From: Mucilaginibacter sp. CSA2-8R
Lineage (GTDB): Bacteria > Bacteroidota > Bacteroidia > Sphingobacteriales > Sphingobacteriaceae
NCBI RefSeq assembly: GCF_038806765.1
Contig: NZ_CP152389.1
Location: 4,712,001-4,776,000, forward strand
Direction: 5' to 3'
Length of the DNA: 64,000 nucleotides
Shown here: in pieces, positions 17,923-27,602 of the stretch
Layout: each line of letters opens with the position of its first letter
How positions within the stretch are numbered: the stretch's first letter is position 1
Notes under the pieces: model-generated
Seen by the model: the letters and a program-made list of their open reading frames with translations, nothing else
The model's database searches: none
Told to the model about the DNA's origin: nothing
Translations under genes and position numbers: made by a program

Positions 17923-20505
17923 ATGGCTCATATTATTAAGCTGCTTACAGCATTGCTTATTACCAATACTATAGTTTATGCACAGCAAAAAACAACGGTC
18001 GGTAACGCTTACCATTTTACGGATAGCGTTACGGTTAAAGTGCATCCGGTTTATGATAGCGTGAGTGGTGCGCACCGATGGTTATTTGGCAAAAATTATC
18101 GTAAAGAGTGGGCAACACCGGTAAAGTTGCCGCTTATTAAAATATCAGAAGTTTACGGTGGCTTAAAGCCTTTGCGCCAGGGTGGCGGCATGCAGTCAAA
18201 ATCGTTAAGGCTGCTTGATAAGCAAGGCAAAGAATGGGTAATTAGGAGCGTTGAGAAAACGCCCGAAAAGCTGCTGCCCGCTAATTTAAAAGGAACTTTT
18301 GCGGTAGATTGGTTTGATGACGCCCTGAGCAGCCAGCATCCATTTTCGGCCCTGGTGGTGCCACCCTTAGCCGAAGCCGCCGGCGTGGCCCATGCTAACC
18401 CAGTTATTGGGGTAATGGCGCCTGATGCCGCTTTAGGCGAATACAGCAAGATTTTTGATGGCCTGGTAGTGCTGTTAGAGGAGCGGGAGCCGACAGGAAA
18501 ATCAGACAACACCCTGAAAATGCTAAACGAGCTTAAGGATGACTATGATAACCGCTTCAACTCCGAACAATTTTTACGTGCTCGGATGCTGGACTTATTA
18601 CTGGGCGACTGGGACCGCCACGAGGACCAATGGCGCTGGGCCAGTGTAAAGAAGGGGAAAGAGAAAGTTTACTACGCCGTTCCGCGCGACCGCGACCAGG
18701 TGTTTCACGTTAATGAAGGCATCATTCCTTCCCTGGCGGCATTATCATGGATTAGCCCCACGCTCGATCATTTTGACGGCAACATTCCGAGGGTAAAATA
18801 CTCTTTATTTAAAACGCGTTTTATCCAGCCTTATCCGGATGCGCAAATAAGCTATCAGGATTGGATGCGCATTGCAAACGATTTTGTGAAAAATGAAACA
18901 GATGCCGTGCTCGAAGCAGGCCTAAAACGCCTGCCGCCCGAAGTTTATCAATTACGCCACCAGGAGTTATTAGACAAACTAAAACAACGGCGCAACCATA
19001 TCCCGGCCGCCATAGACGAGTATTACCGCTTCATCAACAAAACGGTAGATCTGCGTACCAGCGATAAAAATGAGTTAATAACCATTTTAGATGCGCCCGA
19101 TAAAGGTATGCGCATCCAAATTACCAAATTAAATAAGAGTGGACAACCTAAAGAGGCGTTGTTATTAGACCATGTTTACCGTCCTGAGATAACCAAAGAA
19201 ATCAGGATTTATACAGAAGGCGGTAATGACCAGGTTAAAATTAATGCTGCTAACTCCCCAATTCGCATCCGTGTTATTGGCGGCAGTACCGGTCAAAAGC
19301 TTTATGATGTAGAACAAGCTAACCATAAAATCAAAATTTATAATCGGGCCGATAGTGTTGCCTTTAACGGAAATGCGCATTTAATAAGCACACACTTATC
19401 AAACGACACCTTAAATACCCACTTTGTACAAAGTAACCCATACAACGTTTGGATGCCGCTGGCTACCGCAGCCATTAATGCCGACGATGGCTTTTTACTG
19501 GGTTTAGGTTTTAAATATACCCGTCGCGAGGGCTTTCGTAAACTACCTTATGCCAGTACACAGCAGTTGTTACTTACTCACTCTTTTGCTACCAACGCCT
19601 TCCGGATACGCTATGCCGGCGAGTGGATACAGGCAGTAGGCCAGGCAGATTTTACGCTGAATGCCTTTATACAAGCACCCGATAATACACTCAACTTTTT
19701 TGGCCGCGGCAATGAAACGGTATTAAACAAATTTCCGGGCTATCGCAGATTTTATCGAACGCGTTATAATACCTTCCAGTTTGACCCTGCCCTACGCTGG
19801 CGAACCGGGCAAAACAGTACCATCAGTGCAGGGCCTTCCTTGCAATTTTATCATCTGGATTTACAGGAAAACGCCGGTCGCTTTATCAATAATACCTCGT
19901 TAATCAATGCTTATGATAGTGCTTCGATAAACCGTGATAAAGCGCATATAGGTTTACTAATTAACTATACCAGCAATCAGCGTAATAACAATATTTTACC
20001 CAGTCAGGGTTATTTTTTAAATCTAAGGTTTCAGGGCTATACCGGCCTCAATCAGTACGCCAAAGCCTTCATTCAAATCAGGCCCGAATTTATTTATTAT
20101 CAAAAGCTAAACGCTAAGGGCACCATTGTTTTAACCGACCGCGTAGGCGGTGGTATAAGCATTGGTAAACCGGCATTTTACCAGTCGATGTTTTTAGGCG
20201 GACAAGGCAATTTGCTAGGCTATTTGCAAAACCGCTTTGCCGGCGACCATATGTTTTATAATAACCTGCAAGGCCGTGTTAAACTGTTTGACGTTGCCAG
20301 CTACATCCTGCCCGGCCAGTTAGGCATTACCGGGTTTTATGATACCGGCCGGGTTTGGGTAAAAGGAGAAAGCTCAAACCAATGGCACACCGGTACAGGC
20401 GGAGGTTTATATTTTGCCCCGGCAAGCTTAACCGTAATCCAGGTGCTGGCTGGTCATTCGGCTGAGGGTTGGTATCCGTACGTTTCTTTAAACTTTAGGC
20501 TATAA
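17923..20505 (+). CDS. kinase-like domain fused to BamA/D15-type beta-barrel
   Basis: 860 residues with a signal peptide (MAHIIKLLTALLITNTIVYA). Residues ~450-860 are barrel-like and end in typical D15 features (GGGISIGKPAFYQSMFLGGQ, FYDTGRVWVKGE, terminal NFRL). The exported part contains a segment that resembles small kinase folds: hydrophobic/basic strand KEWVIRSVEK at about 103-112, a helix with Glu (PPLAEAAG), LLLGDWDRHEDQW at 226-238 (HRD-like catalytic loop, D229, D231, H233) and YAVPRDRDQVF at 251-261 (metal-binding Asp like). The outer part would thus be periplasmic. Barrel call is firm; kinase homology is pattern-level inference. Confidence 0.78.
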   Translation: MAHIIKLLTALLITNTIVYAQQKTTVGNAYHFTDSVTVKVHPVYDSVSGAHRWLFGKNYRKEWATPVKLPLIKISEVYGGLKPLRQGGGMQSKSLRLLDKQGKEWVIRSVEKTPEKLLPANLKGTFAVDWFDDALSSQHPFSALVVPPLAEAAGVAHANPVIGVMAPDAALGEYSKIFDGLVVLLEEREPTGKSDNTLKMLNELKDDYDNRFNSEQFLRARMLDLLLGDWDRHEDQWRWASVKKGKEKVYYAVPRDRDQVFHVNEGIIPSLAALSWISPTLDHFDGNIPRVKYSLFKTRFIQPYPDAQISYQDWMRIANDFVKNETDAVLEAGLKRLPPEVYQLRHQELLDKLKQRRNHIPAAIDEYYRFINKTVDLRTSDKNELITILDAPDKGMRIQITKLNKSGQPKEALLLDHVYRPEITKEIRIYTEGGNDQVKINAANSPIRIRVIGGSTGQKLYDVEQANHKIKIYNRADSVAFNGNAHLISTHLSNDTLNTHFVQSNPYNVWMPLATAAINADDGFLLGLGFKYTRREGFRKLPYASTQQLLLTHSFATNAFRIRYAGEWIQAVGQADFTLNAFIQAPDNTLNFFGRGNETVLNKFPGYRRFYRTRYNTFQFDPALRWRTGQNSTISAGPSLQFYHLDLQENAGRFINNTSLINAYDSASINRDKAHIGLLINYTSNQRNNNILPSQGYFLNLRFQGYTGLNQYAKAFIQIRPEFIYYQKLNAKGTIVLTDRVGGGISIGKPAFYQSMFLGGQGNLLGYLQNRFAGDHMFYNNLQGRVKLFDVASYILPGQLGITGFYDTGRVWVKGESSNQWHTGTGGGLYFAPASLTVIQVLAGHSAEGWYPYVSLNFRL

Positions 20506-20591
20506 TGGGCAAAGCTTGTTATATTGTAGTAAACTTCATCTTGAAAAACGGCTCTGATGGGGTAAAAAAGGCACATTGATTAAAAATTGAT

Positions 20592-20599
20592 TAATTTTG
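20592..20599 (+). promoter_or_regulatory. -7 promoter element of the GAF-domain gene
   Basis: TAATTTTG matches TAnnTTTG exactly. It lies inside the region that a longer TTG-start reading (20587) would treat as coding, which supports translation from the ATG at 20620 instead. Confidence 0.5.
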
Positions 20600-20619
20600 C
20601 TCGCTTATCATATATTAAT

Positions 20620-22926
20620 ATGGGTATCCGGCAGTTTGAGCAAAATCCGTTTCAGCAATGCATTTCCTTTCATGTACTTTTAGACCACCTGGAAAAAATA
20701 GCGCGCGAAGAAACAGGGTATGCTGCCGAACGTGCCCAAGCTCTGCTCAATGAAGCTGTAGCTTATCCTAAACTGCGCGACGGGATGAGCGAGGGGTGGG
20801 AAATTGATGAGCATATGCCTGTCATTAAACACCTCGTAGCCGACTTATTTCCTGCCGCATTAACGCAAAATGAAATAAAGGCGGTAACTATCCCCTTTCA
20901 AAATATTCTGTTTAACCGTACCGAGCGGTTAAAAAAAATATTGCATGCTGCCGGCAACAGCTTTGACATGACCATCCGCAATTTTGATGATCATCAATTT
21001 TACGTAATGAGTTGTTGCCTTATCCTCAATGAGTTCTATCAAACGCAGCTCGATTTTGGCAAACCCATGTTTTATGATATCCCTACGGCCGAAGGGGTGA
21101 TTAAACATTACCGCATTATATATAATGCAGATTTTTTAGACATTATACCTACCAATAAGGCCCGAAAGCTAACGCCGGAAGATATAACCCGGTTAGTTAA
21201 CAGTTACGATGATTTAGCTTTATGGATGGAGATGTTTCCGCCAGGCAGCTACATTCTCAAAGGCTTCGCGCTTATAACGCTGTTTGATGTTACGGTAGAA
21301 AACGCCGTATCAGTTTTAAAGGGTACGCTGCTCACCAACCTTAGTGAGGTAGATGTGGAACAGGATTTTGAATCGATATTTCGTTCTATTTACCGGATTC
21401 CGGATCTGCACGTAGGCTTTACCGCCTTTGATGCCGACGAGAATAAATTTAGTAGCATTACCAACATTCGCAAAATAAAGAGCTACATACTTAATGATAG
21501 TATGGAGGCTGTTTGCACCGACATTTTAGGGCCAAAATCTTTTGCTGCCATTATGGGTAAAAGTGATTTCTTTGCCGTTTCGGACACAAAGCAGTTTTTT
21601 TTAGAACACCCGGAAAGCGAACTGGCACACCAGTTTTTAAAACAAAACATTCATAGCTTTATATTGGCCCCGGTAGTTAAAGATGGGGTAACACTGGGTA
21701 TTTTGGAACTAACTTCGCCCCGGCCCCATGAGCTCAACAGTGTTAATGCACATAAACTCGATACGGTAATGCCGTTTTTAGTAAACACTATTGACCGGCA
21801 AATTTCCTTTATGCAAAACCGCATTCAAGCAGTTATACAAAACGAGTATACTACCCTTCACCCAAGCGTACAGTGGAAATTCAGGAAAGAGGCGCAAAAA
21901 TATATTGAGCGCCAGGAGCATCACCTCGAATATAACTTGCGAGAAGTAGTTTTTGATGAGGTGTATCCGCTTTACGGTCAAATTGATATCAAGGGCTCAT
22001 CCAACACCCGTAACCTCAGCATTCAGAAAGATCTGCATAACCAGTTGGCTGCACTGATGCTGATAGTTGAAATGATGGATGAAATGCCGGAACAGGCGGC
22101 CTACATGGAAAAACTGCAGGAATTTGAAACGCTTACACATAATTTTTTAACGCTGGTACGCACAGATACCGAGCAGTACATCCAATATTTTATCGAAAGT
22201 AAAATTCATCCGCTGCTTTACTCGCTACAATCGTCGCCCATATACAGTAAGGCTATTGCCAATTATTTTAAGCAGTTAGATAAAACCAACGGCTCTTTTT
22301 ATACTTACCGCCGCAAATACCACACTACGGTTTCAATCACTAATCAAAAACTGGCATCGCTGTTAGATGCGCGCCAAACCGAAGCCCAGCAGATGTTTCC
22401 GCACTATTACGAGCGCTTTAAAACCGACGGCGTTGAACATAATTTATATATCGGCTCGGCTATTTCGCCTAAGTATGCATTTGCCAAACGGCATTTGCAT
22501 AATCTGCGTTTATGGCAGCTGCAAACACTTTGCGAGATGGAGCAAGCACATCACCAGCTTAAATCTACCTTACCTTACCTGCTCGAGGTAACTACGCTAA
22601 TCCTGGCCTTCAGCTCATCATTGTCGATCAGGTTCCGGATGGATGAAAAACGTTTTGATGTAGATGGCACTTACAACGCCCGCTTTGAAATAGTAAAGAA
22701 ACGGATAGATAAAGCCTACATTAAAGACACCAGCGAGCGCATTTGCGAACCCGGTAAAATAACTATTGTATACGCCAGCCCTAACGAAGAAACCGAATAT
22801 CGCGGATACATTAAAACCATGCAGGACCGCCGGTTATTGGGCAACAAGATTGAGGTGCTGGAGGTAGAAGATTTGCAAAGTGTTTCGGGATTAAAAGCAC
22901 TCCGGATAAATATATTACACGAATAA
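20620..22926 (+). CDS. GAF-domain protein of unknown function
   Basis: 768 residues from ATG 20620 (MGIRQFEQNPFQQ). No signal or membrane segments: cytoplasmic. A GAF-like region is suggested at about residues 235-400 (GFTAFDADENKFSSITNIRK ... SFILAPVVKDGVTLGILELT). The N- and C-terminal thirds have no recognised domain and no kinase or cyclase output module. A ligand-sensing or scaffolding role is likely but not shown. Similar large GAF proteins occur in Sphingobacteria. Confidence 0.75.
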   Translation: MGIRQFEQNPFQQCISFHVLLDHLEKIAREETGYAAERAQALLNEAVAYPKLRDGMSEGWEIDEHMPVIKHLVADLFPAALTQNEIKAVTIPFQNILFNRTERLKKILHAAGNSFDMTIRNFDDHQFYVMSCCLILNEFYQTQLDFGKPMFYDIPTAEGVIKHYRIIYNADFLDIIPTNKARKLTPEDITRLVNSYDDLALWMEMFPPGSYILKGFALITLFDVTVENAVSVLKGTLLTNLSEVDVEQDFESIFRSIYRIPDLHVGFTAFDADENKFSSITNIRKIKSYILNDSMEAVCTDILGPKSFAAIMGKSDFFAVSDTKQFFLEHPESELAHQFLKQNIHSFILAPVVKDGVTLGILELTSPRPHELNSVNAHKLDTVMPFLVNTIDRQISFMQNRIQAVIQNEYTTLHPSVQWKFRKEAQKYIERQEHHLEYNLREVVFDEVYPLYGQIDIKGSSNTRNLSIQKDLHNQLAALMLIVEMMDEMPEQAAYMEKLQEFETLTHNFLTLVRTDTEQYIQYFIESKIHPLLYSLQSSPIYSKAIANYFKQLDKTNGSFYTYRRKYHTTVSITNQKLASLLDARQTEAQQMFPHYYERFKTDGVEHNLYIGSAISPKYAFAKRHLHNLRLWQLQTLCEMEQAHHQLKSTLPYLLEVTTLILAFSSSLSIRFRMDEKRFDVDGTYNARFEIVKKRIDKAYIKDTSERICEPGKITIVYASPNEETEYRGYIKTMQDRRLLGNKIEVLEVEDLQSVSGLKALRINILHE

Positions 22927-23096
22927 ACCCACAGAGCGAGCTACTTATAGCTTGAGACTGCTGTTTGTTAACTACCAAAACCTTTATTTTCTTTTTAAGA
23001 AAACCATTTATTTCCCCCGTGTTACTATTAAGGCTACTGTGCGTTGGCAAACAGCCGCAGTGAGTTATGCAATACTTAAATTAAAGCATAAAACTT

Positions 23097-23981
23097 ATGG
23101 AAAACACAACCAACCAAGACCCTACAGAAAAGTATGTAAGCGAACCGTTTTCGGAACAGCAGCAGGACGCTCCGGGAACCGAAACCGAATTGCAGCCTAA
23201 AGCCGATCATGGCGAAAACTCCTACAAAGGATCGGGCAAATTGACAGGCCGCAAAGCTATTATCACCGGCGGCGACTCGGGCATTGGCCGTGCTGTAGCT
23301 ATTGCTTACGCACGCGAGGGCGCCGACGTTTTAATTTCGTATTTTAATGAAGACGAAGATGCCCGACAAACTGCCAAATTTATTGAAGAAGCTGGCCGAA
23401 AGGCAGTATTGGTAAGCGGCGATATCCGCGATGAAGCACATTGCCAGAAAATTATTGATACCGCTGTGGCCGAGTTTGGTCAGATTGATATCCTGGTAAA
23501 CAATGCTGCTTTCCAGATGTCGCGCCAGTCGTTGCAGGAAGTGAGTACTGAGGAATGGGACCGCACTTTTAAAACCAACATTTACCCGATGTTTTATTTG
23601 TGCAAAGCGGCCGAGCAACACTTAAAGCCAGGTGCTACCATCATTAACACCACCTCGGTAAATGCTTATAAACCCCGGCCAACTTTAGTAGCCTATGCAG
23701 CTACAAAAAGCGCTATCCAAAACTTTACCTCGAGCATGGCGCAACTGTGGGCCGAAAAAGGTATAAGGGTTAATTGCGTAGCACCAGGCCCCATCTGGAC
23801 ACCACTCATCCCATCTACCATGACGCCTGATGAGGTAAAATCATTTGGGCAGGATGTACCGCTTAAACGTGCCGGTCAGCCCGCCGAACTGGCCGCTGCT
23901 TATGTATTACTGGCGTCAGAAGATTCAAGTTATATGACCGGTTCTACCATACAGGTAACCGGCGGCTCTCCAACCATTTAA
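23097..23981 (+). CDS. SDR-family oxidoreductase (GS39/YhdF/YghA type)
   Basis: 294 residues. Extra ~45-residue hydrophilic N-terminus, then TGGDSGIGRAVAIAYAREGA (NAD(P)-binding TGxxxGIG), NNAA, catalytic Ser in NTTSVNAY and YAATKSAIQNF (YxxxK), PGPIWTPL. All catalytic residues present, so it should be an active dehydrogenase. The N-terminal extension and HGENSYKGSGKL lead-in are typical of the stress-protein branch of SDRs. Substrate unknown. Followed by a strong terminator. Confidence 0.93.
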   Translation: MENTTNQDPTEKYVSEPFSEQQQDAPGTETELQPKADHGENSYKGSGKLTGRKAIITGGDSGIGRAVAIAYAREGADVLISYFNEDEDARQTAKFIEEAGRKAVLVSGDIRDEAHCQKIIDTAVAEFGQIDILVNNAAFQMSRQSLQEVSTEEWDRTFKTNIYPMFYLCKAAEQHLKPGATIINTTSVNAYKPRPTLVAYAATKSAIQNFTSSMAQLWAEKGIRVNCVAPGPIWTPLIPSTMTPDEVKSFGQDVPLKRAGQPAELAAAYVLLASEDSSYMTGSTIQVTGGSPTI

Positions 23982-24007
23982 CACATTTAGTTACACCGAA
24001 TATTATG

Positions 24008-24045
24008 CCCCAATAGCCAGTAACACGTTGGCTATTGGGGTTTTT
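24008..24045 (+). terminator. Rho-independent terminator of the SDR gene
   Basis: 12-bp perfect stem (24008-24019 with 24029-24040), nine-base loop, then five T. It lies 26 bases after the stop codon. Confidence 0.85.
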
Positions 24046-24100
24046 CTTGCCTTATACATAGCAAATCGCAATAAATAATTCGATTTTTAAAATCAAAGGC

Positions 24101-24108
24101 TATCTTTG
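24101..24108 (+). promoter_or_regulatory. -7 promoter element of the thiamine operon
   Basis: TATCTTTG matches TAnnTTTG exactly and lies 14 bases before the TPP aptamer begins. This places the transcription start right at the riboswitch, as expected. Confidence 0.6.
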
Positions 24109-24121
24109 CTTCATAAATTCT

Positions 24122-24298
24122 TAAGGGGTGCCTTGCTTTGAGCAATCAAAACACAAAGACAGGCTGAGATCATACCCATTGTTGAAGTTATCCAGTTAAG
24201 CTTTTAGCAGCCGTGTTTATTACGGTTAACAATGCTAAAGCTTCCAACAGTAAACTTCAACATGCACCTGATCCGGGTAATGCCGGCGTAGGGAGAGG
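24122..24298 (+). promoter_or_regulatory. TPP riboswitch (THI element) with large inserted hairpin
   Basis: The conserved blocks occur in order: GGGGTGCC (24125), GCTGAGATCATACCC (about 24163-24177), ACCTGATCCGGGTAATGCC (about 24266-24284) and GCGTAGGGA (about 24286-24294). Between ATACCC and ACCTGATC there are 88 extra bases. They fold into an outer 10-bp stem (24180-24189 with 24253-24262), a middle stem of 11 bp plus one bulge (24198-24209 with 24233-24243) and an inner 4-bp stem. TPP binding should reduce expression of the downstream receptor and transporter. The expression platform between 24299 and 24372 was not resolved. Confidence 0.92.
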
Positions 24299-24372
24299 TA
24301 ATAAAGTTAAGTGTACTGCACGCAATTTACACCCTTAGCGGGCAGATGGTTTAACGCAATTTTTATTAACAA

Positions 24373-26874
24373 TTGAAAAATTTTTACTTAGCACTTGTGG
24401 CCCTGCTACTACCTATGCTGGCAGCCGCCCAATTTTCTGTATCCGGTAAAATTACCGATCAAACCAACGGTGAGCCTTTAGCCGGGGCAACCGTTACGCT
24501 GCAAAACGCATCATCATTAACTACCAACAGCAGCACCAACGGCAGCTACGAATTTAACAACGTAAAAGCCGGAAATTACACCCTCAAGGTAAGCTACGTA
24601 GGTTACCAGTTATTTAATCAAAATTTAAACGTAAACGGCAACCATGTCATCAACGTTAGCCTCAACACTAATAATTTTACAGCCGAAGAGGTAACCGTAA
24701 GTGCTACCCGTGCTTCGGCTAAATCGCCGACGGCCTTTACCAACCTGCGCAAACAGGACCTAGAAAAAAATAATCTTGGGCAGGATTTACCTTATTTGCT
24801 TAACCAAACGCCATCGGTAGTTACTACATCTGATGCCGGGGCTGGCGTAGGTTATACAGGTATACGCATCCGCGGATCGGACGGTACCCGTATTAACGTA
24901 ACCGTAAACGGCATTCCGCTTAACGACGCCGAGAGCCAGGGCAGCTTTTTTATTAACCTGCCAGATTTTGCCTCCTCAGTAAATAATATTCAGATACAAC
25001 GAGGGGTAGGTACATCAACCAATGGTGCGAGTGCCTTTGGTGCCAGCTTAAATATTCAAACCACCACCCGACAAGATACAGCCTACGCCAACATCAACAC
25101 CTCTGCCGGCTCGTACGGAACGGTTAAAAACACCGTGCAGTTAGGATCAGGCCTGCTTAACGGGCATTTTAGTTTGGATGGCCGCTTATCGCGCATTGCA
25201 TCTAACGGCTATATTGACAGGGCTACCTCTAACCTGCTTTCTTATTATTTAAGCGGCGCTTATTATACTAAAAACAGCACCCTGCGTGCTAATGTTTTTG
25301 CCGGTCGCGAACGCACCTACCAAGCATGGAATGGTATACCCGATTATGTTATTGGCGACGACAGCTATGCCGCTGCCAACGGGATACCCGATAACCGCCG
25401 TTATAATGAACTGGGCTTTTTAGGTAAAAACCTGACGCCATCTTACCAGCGTTCTAACTTTTATGATAACCAAACGGACAACTATCAGCAAAACCACTAC
25501 CAGCTACTATACGACAGGCAGTTAAGTGACAAGCTATCATTTAGCGGTGCTTTACATTATACCAAAGGCAGCGGTTATTACGAAGAGTATAAGATTGACC
25601 AACCAGTAACTAAATATGGCTTAACCCCGGTAATGCTAAACGGTACCGCCATCAATAATACCGACCTGGTCCGCCGCTTATGGCTGGATAACGACTTTTA
25701 TGGCGTAACCTACTCCTTAAAATATCATCCGCAAAAAACCCTTAACTTAATTTTGGGTGGTGCTTACAATGAGTATAAAGGTGCTCATTTTGGCAACATT
25801 GTTTACACGGCGCAAAGTGCAGGCATCCCGCCGAATTATGAATACTACCGCGACAATGCTAACAAAAAAGACTTCAACATTTTTGCCCGCGGCGAATGGA
25901 CGTTAGGTCAGGTATTATTATATGCTGACATGCAATACCGTCATATTGATTACTCCTTTTTAGGCTTTGACCGTAACCTGAACAACATTCAGCAAGATGC
26001 CAAACTAAATTTTTATAACCCTAAGGCCGGTATTACTTACAACATTGATAACAGGAACAATGTGTACGCCTCTTTTTCGGTAGGTAACCACGAACCTAAC
26101 CGCGACGATTTTACCAACTCTACACCGCAAAGCCGACCCAAGCCAGAAAATCTGAAAGATTTTGAGGCGGGTTACCGTACGGCAGGTAAAAACTACAGTG
26201 CAGGCATCAACGGCTTTTATATGCTTTACAAAAACCAATTGGTGCTAACCGGTGCTTTAAATGATGTAGGTGCAGCCATCCGCAGCAACGTAAAAGACAG
26301 CTACCGTGCGGGCATTGAGGTTGATGGCCGGGTAAATATATTTTCTAAATTAACGTGGGCCGCCAATGCCACCTTAAGTACTAACAAGGTTAAAAATTAC
26401 CAGCAGTTTTTGTATAACGAAGACAATGATACTTACGTGCAGCAACAGTACAGTAAAACCAATCTTGCGTTTTCACCATCTTTTATAGGCGGCAGCGAGC
26501 TTAGCTTTTCGCCAATTAAAAACGGAAGCATTGCGTTACTAAGTAAATATGTAAGCCGCCAATACCTGGATAATACATCAAACACCAACACCGGCAGTTT
26601 AACCGTTAACCCGGCAGTGGCCAACAACAAGTATGCTTATCACCGCTACTTGGATGGTTATTTTGTGAACGATATACGCCTGAATTATAACTTTAAGGTT
26701 AAAGGCGTTAAAAACGTAGGCGTAAGTTTATTGGTTAACAATATATTCAGCGCCAAATACGAATCTAACGGTGCTACTTATGCAGGCATCAGCGGTGGCT
26801 ATGTAAATAACTATAACTACATTTTCCCGCAGGCGCCGATTAACTTTTTGGCAGCGCTTAATCTAAGTTTTTAA
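24373..26874 (+). CDS. TonB-dependent receptor, predicted thiamine uptake
   Basis: 833 residues. Signal peptide MKNFYLALVALLLPMLAAAQ, CarboxypepD_reg-like domain (FSVSGKITDQTNGEPLAGAT), plug domain (about 120-235, ending in IQRGVGTSTNGASAFG) and a 22-strand-type barrel with C-terminal aromatic-ended strand (NLSF). The start codon is TTG: an in-frame TAA at 24367-24369 excludes upstream ATGs, and no other start gives the signal peptide. The TPP riboswitch immediately before it and PnuT behind it indicate thiamine or a precursor as substrate (inference). Needs TonB-ExbBD elsewhere. Confidence 0.93.
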   Translation: MKNFYLALVALLLPMLAAAQFSVSGKITDQTNGEPLAGATVTLQNASSLTTNSSTNGSYEFNNVKAGNYTLKVSYVGYQLFNQNLNVNGNHVINVSLNTNNFTAEEVTVSATRASAKSPTAFTNLRKQDLEKNNLGQDLPYLLNQTPSVVTTSDAGAGVGYTGIRIRGSDGTRINVTVNGIPLNDAESQGSFFINLPDFASSVNNIQIQRGVGTSTNGASAFGASLNIQTTTRQDTAYANINTSAGSYGTVKNTVQLGSGLLNGHFSLDGRLSRIASNGYIDRATSNLLSYYLSGAYYTKNSTLRANVFAGRERTYQAWNGIPDYVIGDDSYAAANGIPDNRRYNELGFLGKNLTPSYQRSNFYDNQTDNYQQNHYQLLYDRQLSDKLSFSGALHYTKGSGYYEEYKIDQPVTKYGLTPVMLNGTAINNTDLVRRLWLDNDFYGVTYSLKYHPQKTLNLILGGAYNEYKGAHFGNIVYTAQSAGIPPNYEYYRDNANKKDFNIFARGEWTLGQVLLYADMQYRHIDYSFLGFDRNLNNIQQDAKLNFYNPKAGITYNIDNRNNVYASFSVGNHEPNRDDFTNSTPQSRPKPENLKDFEAGYRTAGKNYSAGINGFYMLYKNQLVLTGALNDVGAAIRSNVKDSYRAGIEVDGRVNIFSKLTWAANATLSTNKVKNYQQFLYNEDNDTYVQQQYSKTNLAFSPSFIGGSELSFSPIKNGSIALLSKYVSRQYLDNTSNTNTGSLTVNPAVANNKYAYHRYLDGYFVNDIRLNYNFKVKGVKNVGVSLLVNNIFSAKYESNGATYAGISGGYVNNYNYIFPQAPINFLAALNLSF

Positions 26875-26884
26875 CCCCACCCTG

Positions 26885-26967
26885 CCCTCTCCGAAGGGGA
26901 GGGTTCTTTGGATTTACAGGATTGCCGGGGATGATGAATATTAAAAAGCCCTCTCCTTTGGAGAGGG
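26885..26967. repeat. pair of GC-rich palindromic repeats inside the operon
   Basis: Two copies of a CCCTCTCC-N3-GGAGAGGG type hairpin at 26885-26903 (one G/U-type mismatch) and 26949-26967 (perfect). They lie in the 112-base gap between receptor and transporter genes. Such short repeats recur in Bacteroidota genomes (from memory). They might stabilise mRNA or attenuate read-through. Confidence 0.6.
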
Positions 26968-26986
26968 TTTGGGAGAGGTCGAGGTT

Positions 26987-27601
26987 ATGCATTTTATAGA
27001 ACTTTTAAACGAACAAATACGGCAAACTACTTTTTTAGAGTGGGTTGCCGTTTTGCTGGGTGTTGCTGAGGTATTGCTGGCGCGTAACAACAACGTATGG
27101 CTTTACCCGGCAGGTATTGGTAGTTCGGCCATCACTATTTTCCTGCTGTTAAAAGTAGGATTGTTTGCCGAATCGGCTTTGAGCGCTTACTATGTGGTAA
27201 TGAGTATTTATGGCTGGTATGTATGGTCGCGTCGGGCCGGCGAACCGCCGGTTAAAATTGCATACGCTACCCGCCACGAGTGGGTTATTACCCTGCTTAT
27301 CAGCTTAATCGGCTGGGGCGTTATCTACCTTATCCTACATCACTTTACCAGCTCAACCGTACCAGTTTGGGATTCTTGGGTATCGTCAACCGCATGGGCA
27401 GGTACCTGGTTACTGGCCCGCCGCCGTATCGAAAACTGGCTGGTACTTAATGTAAGTAACCTATTTGCTATCCCATTACTGTTTCATAAAAACTTAGCGC
27501 TGTTTGCTGCGCTTACTATATTTTTATTTATTGTAGCCTTTTTTGGTTATTTCGATTGGCGCCGCTTATACCTGCGGCAAAAGCAATCACCAGCTTATTA
27601 A
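26987..27601 (+). CDS. pnuT: PnuC-family thiamine transporter (PnuT)
   Basis: 204 residues from ATG 26987 (an upstream TTG would add six residues). About seven membrane segments, with the family's N-terminal LEWVAVLLGVAEVLLARNNN and conserved WAGTWLLARRRIENWLVLN segment. PnuC homologues move nicotinamide riboside; the PnuT branch moves thiamine, and the TPP riboswitch upstream and receptor neighbour favour PnuT. Inner-membrane protein. Its stop is one base from the next gene's ATG. Confidence 0.88.
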   Translation: MHFIELLNEQIRQTTFLEWVAVLLGVAEVLLARNNNVWLYPAGIGSSAITIFLLLKVGLFAESALSAYYVVMSIYGWYVWSRRAGEPPVKIAYATRHEWVITLLISLIGWGVIYLILHHFTSSTVPVWDSWVSSTAWAGTWLLARRRIENWLVLNVSNLFAIPLLFHKNLALFAALTIFLFIVAFFGYFDWRRLYLRQKQSPAY

Positions 27602-27602
27602 T

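Noticed and set aside
20587..20619. TTG start for the GAF-domain protein
   Set aside because: A perfect -7 promoter element at 20592-20599 lies within it.
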